Below are positions 33,390-42,397 of a stretch of DNA of 64,000 nucleotides, piece by piece; within the stretch, counting starts at the first letter, position 1; every line of letters starts with the position of its first letter. The translations under genes and the position numbers were made by a program. This stretch comes from TMED27 sp964350695 (GTDB lineage Bacteria > Pseudomonadota > Alphaproteobacteria > Micavibrionales > Micavibrionaceae). The notes under the pieces were generated by a model that was not told the origin of the DNA, searched no databases, and saw only the letters and a list, made by a program, of their open reading frames with translations. The stretch spans positions 62,001 through 126,000 of the forward strand of contig CAYGKM010000001.1 in assembly GCA_964350695.1 (NCBI GenBank). The letters run 5' to 3'.

Positions 33390-35362
33390 GCGCTTAAGGT
33401 TTTAACTTCCTCTTTCACACGCTCAAATTCTTTTTCGATATTCGCAACAATCGCCTCGCAAGGCTGTTTTGCCTCACCTGCATCTTGCAGGGCGCTGGCA
33501 TGATCACCCAAAACATTACAACACGCAGAGCGCGCGCCGCCTTTAAGGCTATGCCCAAGCTCTGCCAAAGCGTGAAAATCGCCGCTTTTTAAAGCCTCGG
33601 GCAGCGCATCAATCGTGCTTTGTGTCATCTCGACAAACATATCCAGCATCTCAATCGCCATATCATCAAATGCGCCCATTTGCTGGGCCATAGCCTCTTT
33701 ATCAATGGCGGGAGGCAACCCGTCTGCGCTTTCAGTTTTCGCTGCTTCAGGAGTTTCTAAACCGTCCTCATGCGCGGCTTCCTCGTTCAGTAGCCCCCAG
33801 CGGATCAAGAGCCGCTTGAATTGCCCCAAGGAAACAGGCTTAAGCAAACATTCATCAAACCCGTGCTTCATATAGGTCTCGCGCTGGCTCATCTGCACAT
33901 CGGCGGTCAAAACAATCACAGGGAAATGCGTAAACCCGTCGAGGCTCTCTTTCTTACGAATCCGCTCAACAAGCCCGTATCCATCCAGTTCCGGCATATG
34001 AAGGTCGGTAATCAGAATGCCGTATTGCCCCGTATTCAGCGCCTCCAGAGCTTGCTTCCCGTTTTCGACAAAGGTTGCCTCGACGCCCAGTTTATCAAGC
34101 TGTCGTTTCAAAATATCCTGCACGCTGGCGGTATCTTCGGCAATCAGCATCTTGGTCGGGCCGCTAATCTCCATGCGCTCGGTTTTATCTGTCGCATCGC
34201 GCACCGCTTCGCCCAAACCAATGCGGCTGGCGGGCTTCGTCAGATAGGTCACGCCCAAAGCTTTCAAAGAATGCGACAGCCCCACATCATCGCGCACCGT
34301 ATACATCACAAGCCCCATATTCGGCCTGATTTTCGTGACCTCTTTAATCAAATCCAGCCCCAAACCATCGGGTAAGCCTTGGTCAATCACCGCCACGTCA
34401 AACGGCCTGCGTTTCATAAGTTCCAAGCCTTCCGCATAGGTCGCGCAGCTCTCGACGCTCGCGCCCATGGATTTAAGCGAGTTCACAATCTCTTTCGCGC
34501 CTTGCGGGTGATCCTCAACCGAAATCACCGATATACCATCCAAAGACGGCAGCTCGACTGTGCTGTCATCCGTACTGACTTCGCGGGTAGGAATTTCAAA
34601 CCAGAATGTAGAGCCTATGCCTTCCTTGCTCTCGACGCCGATTTTCCCGTTCATAAGCTCAACAAGCTTCTTCGAAATCGATAGCCCCAATCCCGTGCCG
34701 CCATATTTACGGCTGGTCGAATTATCGGCCTGCACGAATGAGCCAAAGAGCCGCGAGCAAACCTCTTCGCTCATGCCGATCCCTGTATCAATCACTTCGA
34801 AACGCAGCGCAACACCGTCTTTCGGCACGTCTATATGCTGCACATCCGTGGTTACGCGCACGCGCACACTACCGTCATGTGTGAACTTCAAGGCATTGCC
34901 GCATAAATTCATCATAATCTGGCGCAGCCGCTTGGGGTCGCCAATCACCACAAACGGCACGCTTTGTTCAATATCGTCAATAAGGTCGATATCAATGCCG
35001 TGAACCTTAACGGACAAAGCTTCAAGCATCCCGCGCACGAGCATCCGCACGGGAACCTCGAACATATCCAGCTCCATCTTGTCGGCATCCATCTTCGCCA
35101 GATCAAGCACATCATCGAGAATTTCAAGTAAGCCGCTTGCCGCAGTTTGTGATGTTTTAATCATCTCCGAAATCGTCTCGGACGGTTTCTCATCCGCCAT
35201 AAGCTCAAGCAGCCCGAAAATCGTTTGCATGGGCGTGCGGATTTCATGGCTCATCGTCGCGAGAAAGTTGGATTTCATTTCCGCGGCTGCATCCGCTTCC
35301 ACAACTTTTTGTTCAAGTTCGGCGCGCGATAAATCTTGTGAGTTTTTTGACGGTGGAGGCAT
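33386..35362 (-). CDS. Soluble hybrid histidine kinase with two receivers and Hpt
   Basis: The 658-residue protein starts almost directly with a HisKA domain (H39 in LATMSHEIRTPMQ), then HATPase (N156 in NLCGNALKF, and DTGIGM, GGTGLGLSI). Receiver 1 (about 277-392) has D327 in VAVIDQGLPDG; receiver 2 (about 403-525) has D453 in LITDLHMPELDGYG; a C-terminal Hpt domain has H604 in LGHSLKGGARSACC. It thus contains every step of a four-step phosphorelay. There is no membrane or sensor domain; only 30 residues of possible coiled coil precede HisKA, so input must come from a partner. It converges on the pilin genes and may phosphorylate the receiver at 23524; this is inference from location. Confidence 0.92.
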   Translation of the reverse strand: MPPPSKNSQDLSRAELEQKVVEADAAAEMKSNFLATMSHEIRTPMQTIFGLLELMADEKPSETISEMIKTSQTAASGLLEILDDVLDLAKMDADKMELDMFEVPVRMLVRGMLEALSVKVHGIDIDLIDDIEQSVPFVVIGDPKRLRQIMMNLCGNALKFTHDGSVRVRVTTDVQHIDVPKDGVALRFEVIDTGIGMSEEVCSRLFGSFVQADNSTSRKYGGTGLGLSISKKLVELMNGKIGVESKEGIGSTFWFEIPTREVSTDDSTVELPSLDGISVISVEDHPQGAKEIVNSLKSMGASVESCATYAEGLELMKRRPFDVAVIDQGLPDGLGLDLIKEVTKIRPNMGLVMYTVRDDVGLSHSLKALGVTYLTKPASRIGLGEAVRDATDKTERMEISGPTKMLIAEDTASVQDILKRQLDKLGVEATFVENGKQALEALNTGQYGILITDLHMPELDGYGLVERIRKKESLDGFTHFPVIVLTADVQMSQRETYMKHGFDECLLKPVSLGQFKRLLIRWGLLNEEAAHEDGLETPEAAKTESADGLPPAIDKEAMAQQMGAFDDMAIEMLDMFVEMTQSTIDALPEALKSGDFHALAELGHSLKGGARSACCNVLGDHASALQDAGEAKQPCEAIVANIEKEFERVKEEVKTLSA

Positions 35363-35395
35363 AGGAAAACCCTTGCAATTGAAGTGCGTCTTATC

Positions 35396-35408
35396 ATATC
35401 AATGATAT
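35396..35408. promoter_or_regulatory. Small palindrome upstream of asd
   Basis: ATATCA-A-TGATAT is a perfect palindrome around one base in the 83-base gap between the hybrid kinase and asd. It could be an operator or part of a promoter. TAAAAT follows at 35412-35417 as a possible -10 for asd. AT-rich palindromes of this size can occur by chance. Confidence 0.25.
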
Positions 35409-35445
35409 CCCTTAAAATGAAGGCATAAGAATAGGAATTAAGACT

Positions 35446-36456
35446 ATGGGTTATAAAGTTGCAGTCGTCGGCGCCACCGGAAATGTCGGGGCAGAAATGC
35501 TCAAGATTCTGGATGAGCGAGGGTTTCCCGCCGATGATGTCATCGCGCTGGCCTCCGAGCGCAGCGTGGGCCGCGAAGTATCCTATGGTGACAAAGACTT
35601 GAAAGTCCAAGACCTTGCGAAATTCGATTTCAAAGGCACCGATATCGTGCTGTCTTCTCCGGGCGCGAAAGTCTCCGCCGAGTTCGCCCCGAAAGCCGCC
35701 GCCGCAGGTGCAACTGTCATCGACAATACATCCTATTGGCGCATGGACCCCGACGTGCCGTTGATTGTGCCGGAAGTAAACCCGCATGCGATTAACGAGG
35801 TCAAAAAAGGCATCATCGCCAACCCGAATTGTTCGACTATCCAAATGGTAGTGGCACTAAAGCCTTTGCATGATTTCGCGAAAATCAAACGCGTGGTGGT
35901 CAGTACCTACCAATCCGTCTCAGGATCAGGCAAAGAAGCAATGGATGAGCTGTTCAATCAAACAAAAGGCATTTACACCAACCAATCGCCGACACCGAAT
36001 GTCTATCCGAAGCAGATCGCGTTCAACGTCATTCCGCAAATCGATGTGTTCATGGATGACGGCATGACGAAAGAAGAGTGGAAGATGATGGCCGAAACCA
36101 AAAAGATCCTCGATTCCAAAATCAAGGTTTGTGCGAATTGCGTGCGTGTGCCTGTGTTTATCGGGCATTCGGAAATGGTGAATGTGGAGTTTGAAAACGA
36201 AATTTCTGTTGAACAGGCTAAAGACCTTTTCCGCGAAGCCGAAGGCGTTACGCTTGTCGATATTGAGCAGGAAGAGCTGCTTTATCTCACCCCCGCAGAA
36301 GTGCAGGGCGAAGACGATGTGTTCGTATCCCGCGTCCGCGAAGATATCACGGTCGAAAACGGCCTCAATTTCTGGTGCGTGAGTGATAACCTTCGTAAAG
36401 GCGCAGCGCTGAACACGGTTCAGATTGCCGAGCTTTTGATTAAAGGCAAATCGTAA
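35446..36456 (+). CDS. asd: Aspartate-semialdehyde dehydrogenase
   Basis: The 336-residue enzyme reduces aspartyl phosphate to the semialdehyde, the branch point to lysine/diaminopimelate, threonine and methionine. The NADP-binding start KVAVVGATGNVGAEMLKIL and catalytic C129 in ANPNCSTIQM are present, as are YQSVSGSGKEAMDEL and the substrate-binding RVPVFIGHSEMV. AGGAAT lies about eight bases before the ATG. It is followed by msrB after 31 bases. Confidence 0.95.
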   Translation: MGYKVAVVGATGNVGAEMLKILDERGFPADDVIALASERSVGREVSYGDKDLKVQDLAKFDFKGTDIVLSSPGAKVSAEFAPKAAAAGATVIDNTSYWRMDPDVPLIVPEVNPHAINEVKKGIIANPNCSTIQMVVALKPLHDFAKIKRVVVSTYQSVSGSGKEAMDELFNQTKGIYTNQSPTPNVYPKQIAFNVIPQIDVFMDDGMTKEEWKMMAETKKILDSKIKVCANCVRVPVFIGHSEMVNVEFENEISVEQAKDLFREAEGVTLVDIEQEELLYLTPAEVQGEDDVFVSRVREDITVENGLNFWCVSDNLRKGAALNTVQIAELLIKGKS

Positions 36457-36487
36457 CTTTCGCGCATTCACTCTCGAATAAACAAGC

Positions 36488-36898
36488 ATGAAGACCGAAA
36501 AAACATTTCCGTTCCAGCTTTCTGACGAGCAATGGCGCGCGCGCCTAAGCCCCCAGCAATACGCAATCTTGCGCTCAGAAGGGACAGAGATGTCCTGCTC
36601 TTCTCCGCTCAATGACGTAAAGGGCGCGGGGTATTTCGACTGCGCGGGCTGCGGTCAATCATTGTTCTCAAGCCGCGCAAAATATGATAGCCGAAGCGGC
36701 TGGCCCAGTTTCTTCCAACCTATTGAAGAAAGCGCTATCGGCACATCCACCGATCACAAAATCGGATATGCCCGCACGGAAGTGCATTGCGCCAATTGTG
36801 GTTCTCACCTTGGGCATGTTTTCCCTGATGGCCCGCCGCCAACGGGATTGCGGTATTGTATCAACGGTTTATCCCTCGAATATAAGCAAGAAAATTAG
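36488..36898 (+). CDS. msrB: Peptide methionine-R-sulfoxide reductase
   Basis: The 136-residue enzyme repairs the R form of oxidised methionine. The two zinc-binding CxxC motifs (CAGCGQ and CANCGSHLGHVF), the substrate region GWPSFFQPI and catalytic C124 in LRYCINGLSLEY are all present. Length is normal for stand-alone MsrB. It is downstream of asd, perhaps in one transcript. Confidence 0.95.
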   Translation: MKTEKTFPFQLSDEQWRARLSPQQYAILRSEGTEMSCSSPLNDVKGAGYFDCAGCGQSLFSSRAKYDSRSGWPSFFQPIEESAIGTSTDHKIGYARTEVHCANCGSHLGHVFPDGPPPTGLRYCINGLSLEYKQEN

Positions 36899-36949
36899 AA
36901 GATTTTTAAGTTTTAAGATGTTAAACTTTAAGACCATGGTGGGGGGGCT

Positions 36950-38206
36950 ATGATCTTAGATTTCGTAAAAAAACGACTGGAAACTACGGACGCGCTTGAT
37001 CCGAATAAGGAACCAAGCCGTTTCCTGACGATTGTGTATGTCTTGGCTTTAAGCTTCATCGCGCTTCTGGCACTTGGCAGCCATCTGATTATCGTGCAAA
37101 TGACAGGCGCGCAAAAAGAAACCGCCGAAATCGTATATATTGCAGGGCGCCAGCGCGTCACCGCGCAGCAAGTCGCTCTTCACGCCTCCGATTACATGCA
37201 CACGCAAGATCAAAAACACAAAGACCTGATGGAAAACGCCTATTTTTCTTTTCAATTGGGGCACGATTATCTGATCAATGGCCGTTCAGAAGATAAATCA
37301 GGCATGGTTGAGCTAAGCCCCGAGCTGTATAAAATTTACTTCCAAGAGCCTGTCAACCTGAACCGAAAATCGCAAGATTACCTGTCCTTAAGTGAGGAGT
37401 TGATGACACTCGACCCGGAAGGTGATAAAGCCGATTTCACAAGAATGTATAGCGATCTTTCCGCCATGGCGACAGGCGATCTGATTAAGGGTCTCGATCT
37501 GGCCGCGCAGCAATATCAGGAAGAAGCGCTGACCAGAATCAACCACCTGACCCTCATGCAAACCAGTGTTTTCATTGTTATGATCCTCACGCTTTTAATC
37601 GAAGCGTTGTTTATTTTCAAGCCCTTGGTCGCCCATCTTAAAAAATATTCTCATCAGCTTTTGACAATGGCATTAAAAGATTCTCTGACCGGTTTGAACA
37701 ACCGCCGCGCTTTCATGCAATCTGCAGAGGCGGAAATCAGCCGCGCCGTGCGCCATGATTCCGGTCTTTGCGTTGTGATTTCCGATATTGATAAATTCAA
37801 AACCATTAACGACACATATGGGCACGCCGCAGGAGATGAAGTGCTTCGGCACATTTCCAAAATCTTGCAACAAACCTTCAGAAAAGAAGATGTCATTGGC
37901 CGCATAGGCGGGGAGGAGTTCGCCTTCGTTCTTCCGCAAACAAACGCGGAGCAAGCAAAGCTTCTAATTGAAAAGCTGCGCGCAAAAATAGAAAGATCAC
38001 CCTGTGAGGTTCACGATGAAAAGGGGGCCGCCACAGCTCTTGAATTTACATCAAGTTTCGGGATTGCTTATTTTGCCGATAAATCCGAAAGCTTGGCTTC
38101 TCTGATGAAGAGAGCTGATGATGCCCTTTATAAAGCCAAAGAGGCAGGGCGCAATCGCGTGGTGTTGTTTGCACCCCCGAAGCAAGACGCCCTTAAGGTC
38201 ATCTAA
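36950..38206 (+). CDS. Membrane diguanylate cyclase with PilJ/NarX-type sensor
   Basis: The 418-residue protein has two membrane helices (about 24-48 and 202-225) flanking a periplasmic domain. That domain contains IVYIAGRQRVTAQQVALHAS, the signature helix of the type IV pili methyl-accepting / NarX-type sensor family. The cytoplasmic GGDEF domain (about 240-410) has DSLTGLNNRRAF, an intact GGEEF loop and an I-site RKED five residues before it. It should make c-di-GMP in response to an external or surface signal, with product inhibition. The sensor family is often tied to pili, and the pilus locus lies 1.6 kb upstream, but a direct link is inference. A run of seven G residues sits just before the ATG. 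Confidence 0.88.
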   Translation: MILDFVKKRLETTDALDPNKEPSRFLTIVYVLALSFIALLALGSHLIIVQMTGAQKETAEIVYIAGRQRVTAQQVALHASDYMHTQDQKHKDLMENAYFSFQLGHDYLINGRSEDKSGMVELSPELYKIYFQEPVNLNRKSQDYLSLSEELMTLDPEGDKADFTRMYSDLSAMATGDLIKGLDLAAQQYQEEALTRINHLTLMQTSVFIVMILTLLIEALFIFKPLVAHLKKYSHQLLTMALKDSLTGLNNRRAFMQSAEAEISRAVRHDSGLCVVISDIDKFKTINDTYGHAAGDEVLRHISKILQQTFRKEDVIGRIGGEEFAFVLPQTNAEQAKLLIEKLRAKIERSPCEVHDEKGAATALEFTSSFGIAYFADKSESLASLMKRADDALYKAKEAGRNRVVLFAPPKQDALKVI

Positions 38207-38231
38207 TCGCGCGCAAACCCCGTATAAAACA

Positions 38232-38259
38232 TTGAATAATATTAAAACCGATCTATTAT
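38232..38259 (+). promoter_or_regulatory. Candidate promoter for sdhCDAB
   Basis: TTGAAT (38232-38237), 16 bases, then TATTAT (38254-38259). A GGAGGTGAA stretch follows at 38260-38268 but is 29 bases from the sdhC ATG, too far to be its ribosome site. The leader would be about 30 bases. Confidence 0.5.
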
Positions 38260-38296
38260 GGAGGTGAATTTTTCTTCCATCACAAAGAATTGAAAC

Positions 38297-38767
38297 ATGT
38301 CTCAAGATAACTCTGCAAAATCCAAGCGCCCTTTATCACCCCACCTTCAGGTCTACAAACCGCAAATGACCTCGGTCTTATCAATTTTCCACCGCATGGC
38401 GGGCGTGGTTTTAGCAATCGGCACGATGATGGTTGTCTGGTGGTTGGTTGCCGCCGCAATCAGCGAAGAGGCCTATGATGCGGCCATGAGCTTTGCGCGC
38501 CATCCCCTTGGCCTCTTTATGATGTTCGGCTGGTCGGTTGCGCTTTTCTATCACATGTCGAACGGCATGCGGCACTTGCTATGGGATATGGGGTATCTGT
38601 TCAAAATCGAAAACGCTTATAAAGCCGGATATCTGGTGTTGCTTTCTACCGCAATTTTGACCGCCGGAACATGGTATTGCGCCTACACGCACATGCAAGA
38701 ATACGCAAAGCCCGCGATGAGCGACAAACTGGTTGAAGTCATAATTTTTGAAGAGGGTATCCAATAA
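38297..38767 (+). CDS. sdhC: Succinate dehydrogenase cytochrome b556 subunit
   Basis: The 156-residue protein has three membrane helices and the SdhC start RPLSPHLQVYKPQMTSVLSIFHRMAG (key part SPHLQVYKPQMTSVLSI). The heme-ligand His lies in LFYHMSNGMRHLLWDMGY. With SdhD it anchors the succinate:quinone reductase and holds the quinone site. It is the first of four genes in the usual alphaproteobacterial order C-D-A-B. Stop and sdhD start overlap by one base (TAATG). Confidence 0.93.
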   Translation: MSQDNSAKSKRPLSPHLQVYKPQMTSVLSIFHRMAGVVLAIGTMMVVWWLVAAAISEEAYDAAMSFARHPLGLFMMFGWSVALFYHMSNGMRHLLWDMGYLFKIENAYKAGYLVLLSTAILTAGTWYCAYTHMQEYAKPAMSDKLVEVIIFEEGIQ

Positions 38768-39162
38768 TGAAATTGAAATGGGAAAATCACGGCATGAAAT
38801 CCCCGCTCGCCCGCGCCCGCGGCCTTGGTTCTGCCAAAGAGGGCGCTAACCACTGGATGAGCCAGCGCATCACTGCGATTGCCAATATCCCGTTGGTGAT
38901 TTGGTTCGTATACTCGATTGTCACGCATCTGGGCGCAAGCCATGCGGAGTTCACGGGCTGGCTCGCGCATCCTTTCAACGCCATCGCGATGATTTTATTG
39001 GTGCTTTCAACATTTTATCACGCCAAATTGGGTTCACAAGTTGTCGTGGAGGATTACATTCATAATGAAGGTCTGAAGTTTTTCAAGCTTATCGCCTTTA
39101 AATTGTTTTTCTTCGCCGCAGGGGTGGCCTGCATATTCAGTATTTTAAAGATCGCACTCTAG
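38767..39162 (+). CDS. sdhD: Succinate dehydrogenase membrane anchor subunit
   Basis: The 131-residue protein has three hydrophobic segments and family features: SPLARARGLGSAKEGANHWM at the start, the QRITAIANIPLVIWF helix, and TFYHAKLGSQVVVEDYIH with the conserved His. It completes the membrane anchor of complex II. It overlaps sdhC by one base and is ten bases from sdhA. Confidence 0.92.
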   Translation: MKLKWENHGMKSPLARARGLGSAKEGANHWMSQRITAIANIPLVIWFVYSIVTHLGASHAEFTGWLAHPFNAIAMILLVLSTFYHAKLGSQVVVEDYIHNEGLKFFKLIAFKLFFFAAGVACIFSILKIAL

Positions 39163-39172
39163 GGAGAGTTTA

Positions 39173-40990
39173 ATGGCTAAGGCTGCAAAAAAAGAAACAG
39201 TAACGGACGCTTACGAAATCGTCGATCACGAATATGATGTGGTCGTCGTTGGGGCAGGGGGCGCAGGCCTTCGCGCGGGCTTCGGCTGCGCTGAAAAAGG
39301 TCTCAAAACCGCGATCATCTCAAAGGTTTTCCCAACCCGCTCGCACACTGTGGCGGCGCAAGGCGGAATCTCGGCGGCTCTGGGGAATATGGGCGAAGAT
39401 GACTGGCGTTTCCACATGTATGACACCGTTAAAGGCTCCGACTGGCTCGGCGACCAAGACGCGATCGAATATATGTGCCGCGAGGCCATCCCCGCAATCA
39501 TCGAGCTTGAACATTACGGCGTGCCGTTTTCCCGCACCGCCGCCGGTAAAATCTACCAGCGTGCATTCGGCGGCATGACCACGCATTTCGGCAAAGGCAC
39601 CGCGCAGCGCACTTGCGCCGCCGCCGACCGCACCGGCCACGCCATCCTGCACACGCTGTACTCGCAAGCACTTAAAAACAACGCCGAATTCTTCATCGAA
39701 TATTTCGCAATGGACCTCATCATGTCCGATGACGGGCAATGCCTTGGCGTCATGGCATGGGATCTGGACACAGGCAAAATCCACCGCTTCCGCGCCCACC
39801 AAGTCATCCTCGCCACCGGTGGTTATGGCCGCGCCTACTTCTCATGCACCTCCGCCCACACCTGTACGGGGGATGGTAACGGCATGGTTGTCCGCGCAGG
39901 CATCCCGCTGCAGGACATGGAGTTCACGCAGTTCCACCCAACGGGCATCTACGGCGCAGGCTGTTTGATCACAGAGGGCGTGCGCGGTGAAGGCGGCTAT
40001 CTCACAAACTCTGAAGGCGAACGCTTCATGGAACGCTACGCCCCTTCCGCAAAAGACCTCGCCTCCCGCGATGTTGTCTCCCGCTCAATGACCATCGAGA
40101 TTCGCGAAGGCCGCGGCGTTGGCAAGGGCAAAGATCATATACACCTGAACCTTATGCATCTGGACGCCGATATCATCCATGCCCGCCTCCCCGGCATCGC
40201 CGAAAGCGCGAGAATCTTTGCTGGCGTTGACGTGACGAAAGAGCCGATCCCCGTTCTGCCGACCGTGCATTACAATATGGGCGGCATCCAAACCAATTAT
40301 AAATGTGAGGTTATTAACCCCACGAAAAAAGACCCCAACGCCATCGTCCCCGGTCTTATGGCCATCGGCGAGGCCGCCTGTGTATCTGTTCACGGTGCAA
40401 ACCGCCTCGGCTCGAACTCACTGCTCGATCTTGTGGTTTTCGGCAGAGCCGCCGCAATCCGCGCCGCAGAAACCGTTCAACCGGGTGCATCGCACCGCCC
40501 ATTCGGAAGCGATGACGGCACAAAATCACTGGAGCGCCTTGATGCCTTGCGCCATGCAAAAGGCTCAACCCGCACTTCCGAGCTTCGCCTCGACATGCAA
40601 AAAACCATGCAAGATCACGCCGCTGTGTTCCGCACAGGCGAGGTTCTGAACGAAGGCGTAAAGAAAATTGATAAGGTCTATCAGGGCAAGTTCGACCTCA
40701 AGGTCACGGATAAATCCATGATCTTCAACACAGATTTGGTTGAAACTCTGGAGCTGGATAACCTGCTGTCACAAGCAGTGATCTCCATGCACTCCGCCGC
40801 CAACCGCGAAGAATCACGCGGCGCGCACGCCCGCGAAGACTTCCCGAACCGCGATGATAAAAAATGGATGAAGCACACGGTTATGGGCATTGATGAAAAA
40901 GGCAAAACCAAAATCGACTACCGCCCCGTCATCCTGACCACATTGACCAACGAAGTCGAAGCAATTCCACCAAAAGAGCGAGTGTATTAA
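39173..40990 (+). CDS. sdhA: Succinate dehydrogenase flavoprotein subunit
   Basis: The 605-residue protein oxidises succinate to fumarate in the TCA cycle. The FAD-binding start VVVGAGGAGLRAGFGCAEKG, the covalent-FAD His in FPTRSHTVAAQGGISAAL, and active-site segments (QFHPTGIYGAGCLITEG, PTVHYNMGGI) are present. Length matches SdhA of alphaproteobacteria and mitochondria. It is followed by sdhB after three bases. Confidence 0.97.
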   Translation: MAKAAKKETVTDAYEIVDHEYDVVVVGAGGAGLRAGFGCAEKGLKTAIISKVFPTRSHTVAAQGGISAALGNMGEDDWRFHMYDTVKGSDWLGDQDAIEYMCREAIPAIIELEHYGVPFSRTAAGKIYQRAFGGMTTHFGKGTAQRTCAAADRTGHAILHTLYSQALKNNAEFFIEYFAMDLIMSDDGQCLGVMAWDLDTGKIHRFRAHQVILATGGYGRAYFSCTSAHTCTGDGNGMVVRAGIPLQDMEFTQFHPTGIYGAGCLITEGVRGEGGYLTNSEGERFMERYAPSAKDLASRDVVSRSMTIEIREGRGVGKGKDHIHLNLMHLDADIIHARLPGIAESARIFAGVDVTKEPIPVLPTVHYNMGGIQTNYKCEVINPTKKDPNAIVPGLMAIGEAACVSVHGANRLGSNSLLDLVVFGRAAAIRAAETVQPGASHRPFGSDDGTKSLERLDALRHAKGSTRTSELRLDMQKTMQDHAAVFRTGEVLNEGVKKIDKVYQGKFDLKVTDKSMIFNTDLVETLELDNLLSQAVISMHSAANREESRGAHAREDFPNRDDKKWMKHTVMGIDEKGKTKIDYRPVILTTLTNEVEAIPPKERVY

Positions 40991-40993
40991 GAC

Positions 40994-41785
40994 ATGGCTG
41001 AATTCACACTTCCTGCAAATTCAAAAATCACCAAAGGCAAGGTCGTTGACGCGGCCAAAAAAGCCAAGCGTAAAAAGACCTTCAAGGTCTATCGCTGGAG
41101 CCCGGATGACGACAAAAACCCGTCTCTCGACGAGTTCACGATTGATCTGGATAAATGCGGGCCGATGGTGCTCGATGCGTTGCTGCACATCAAAAACGAC
41201 ATCGACCAAACGCTGACCCTGCGCCGCTCATGCCGCGAAGGGATCTGCGGCTCTTGCGCCATGAACATCGACGGTACGAATACCCTTGCATGCACAAAGG
41301 CGATTGACGATGTATCGGGTGATGTAAAGGTCACGCCGCTGCCGCATATGCCTGTGGTCAAAGACCTCGTCCCTGACCTCAACCATGTTTACGCGCAATA
41401 CGCCTCGATTGAGCCGTGGCTCAAAACCGACACCGCCGCGCCGAACCGCGAGCGCCTGCAAACCGAAGAAGACTCAACAATCCTCAACGGCGCAGACGGC
41501 AACGGCCCTGCGGGCTGTATCCTGTGTTTTTGCTGTTCAACAAGCTGCCCGTCATATTGGTGGAACGCCGATCGTTTCTTGGGGCCTGCTGTTTTGCTCC
41601 AAGCCTATCGCTGGATCGCCGATACGCGCGATGAGGCTACGGGCGAGCGTCTGGACGCATTGGAAGACCCCTTCCGCCTCTATCGCTGCCACACGATCAT
41701 GAACTGTACGAACACATGCCCCAAAGGCCTTAATCCCGCAAAAGCAATTGCCGAGATTAAAAAGCTTATGGCTGTTCGCCGCTAG
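40994..41785 (+). CDS. sdhB: Succinate dehydrogenase iron-sulfur subunit
   Basis: The 263-residue protein carries three iron-sulfur clusters: CREGICGSCAMNIDG ([2Fe-2S]), CILCFCCSTSCPSYWW and CHTIMNCTNTCPKGLNP ([4Fe-4S] and [3Fe-4S]). It passes electrons from SdhA to quinone. The N-terminal 30 residues are a basic extension (VVDAAKKAKRKKTFKVY). The gene ends three bases before the convergent secreted-protein gene. Confidence 0.97.
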   Translation: MAEFTLPANSKITKGKVVDAAKKAKRKKTFKVYRWSPDDDKNPSLDEFTIDLDKCGPMVLDALLHIKNDIDQTLTLRRSCREGICGSCAMNIDGTNTLACTKAIDDVSGDVKVTPLPHMPVVKDLVPDLNHVYAQYASIEPWLKTDTAAPNRERLQTEEDSTILNGADGNGPAGCILCFCCSTSCPSYWWNADRFLGPAVLLQAYRWIADTRDEATGERLDALEDPFRLYRCHTIMNCTNTCPKGLNPAKAIAEIKKLMAVRR

Positions 41786-41788
41786 TTT

Positions 41789-42367
41789 TTAGTAGTCCAT
41801 GAAGTTGATTTCAGTGGCGCATTGCGCGCTATACATCTGAATAACGCCTTTGTTCAAAGACAAAATCTGTGTGCATGACGACAACCCCTCAACGGGCACA
41901 TATTCCATGCCGCCATTCTGCGAAGGCACGGGCATCGTCACAAGTTCGGTGCTTTCCGTTTTCACGAACGCTTTTTGCTCATCAGATGAAATTTTAATAT
42001 CCTTAATCTCGACAATCGTTTCGTAATCGTCGATTTTCTCGGCGCCTTTTTCAACCGACTCAATGAATTCTTCCTTGCTTAATGACACCGCCTGTTCTTG
42101 CGGCGGCATGCCGGGCAAATTGTATTTCATGGTGCTTTTGAAACGCGCATCATCTTCGAGATGCTTTTCAAGATATGTCTTCACTTTGGAAAGGGAGAGG
42201 TTTTTTGACCCCCCAGAGGTCATATAGGAGGTCTCTTCAATGAAGCTTTTGATGTTTCCATCCGTAAGGGCTTCAATTTTATCCTTTTTCGCATGCGCGG
42301 GCAGGGCAAAAACCAAAGAAAAACAAAATAATACTAAAAAACGCGTAAATGCTCCCGCCATACTCAA
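41789..42367 (-). CDS. Secreted protein of unknown function
   Basis: The 192-residue protein has a clear signal peptide (FLVLFCFSLVFALPAHA, cleavage after residue 26). The mature part is mixed alpha/beta and Lys/Glu/Ser-rich, with two Cys near the C-terminus (LSSCTQIL and AQCATEINF) that may form a disulfide. I do not recognise a family. ALTDGNIKSFIEE near the mature N-terminus and regularly spaced beta strands (VEIKDIKISSDEQKAFVKTE) suggest a lumazine- or NTF2-like small fold, but this is a guess. A good promoter with an inverted repeat lies directly upstream at 42398-42435. It is probably its own transcription unit. Confidence 0.7.
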   Translation of the reverse strand: MSMAGAFTRFLVLFCFSLVFALPAHAKKDKIEALTDGNIKSFIEETSYMTSGGSKNLSLSKVKTYLEKHLEDDARFKSTMKYNLPGMPPQEQAVSLSKEEFIESVEKGAEKIDDYETIVEIKDIKISSDEQKAFVKTESTELVTMPVPSQNGGMEYVPVEGLSSCTQILSLNKGVIQMYSAQCATEINFMDY

Positions 42368-42397
42368 CTCTTAAATAGTGTTTATTTGCCCCAAATC

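Noticed and set aside
38258..38293. An 11-codon reading frame ending three bases before the sdhC ATG, like a leader peptide
   Set aside because: Its ATG overlaps the best -10 box (TATTAT), so it would not be transcribed in full; no ribosome site precedes it.
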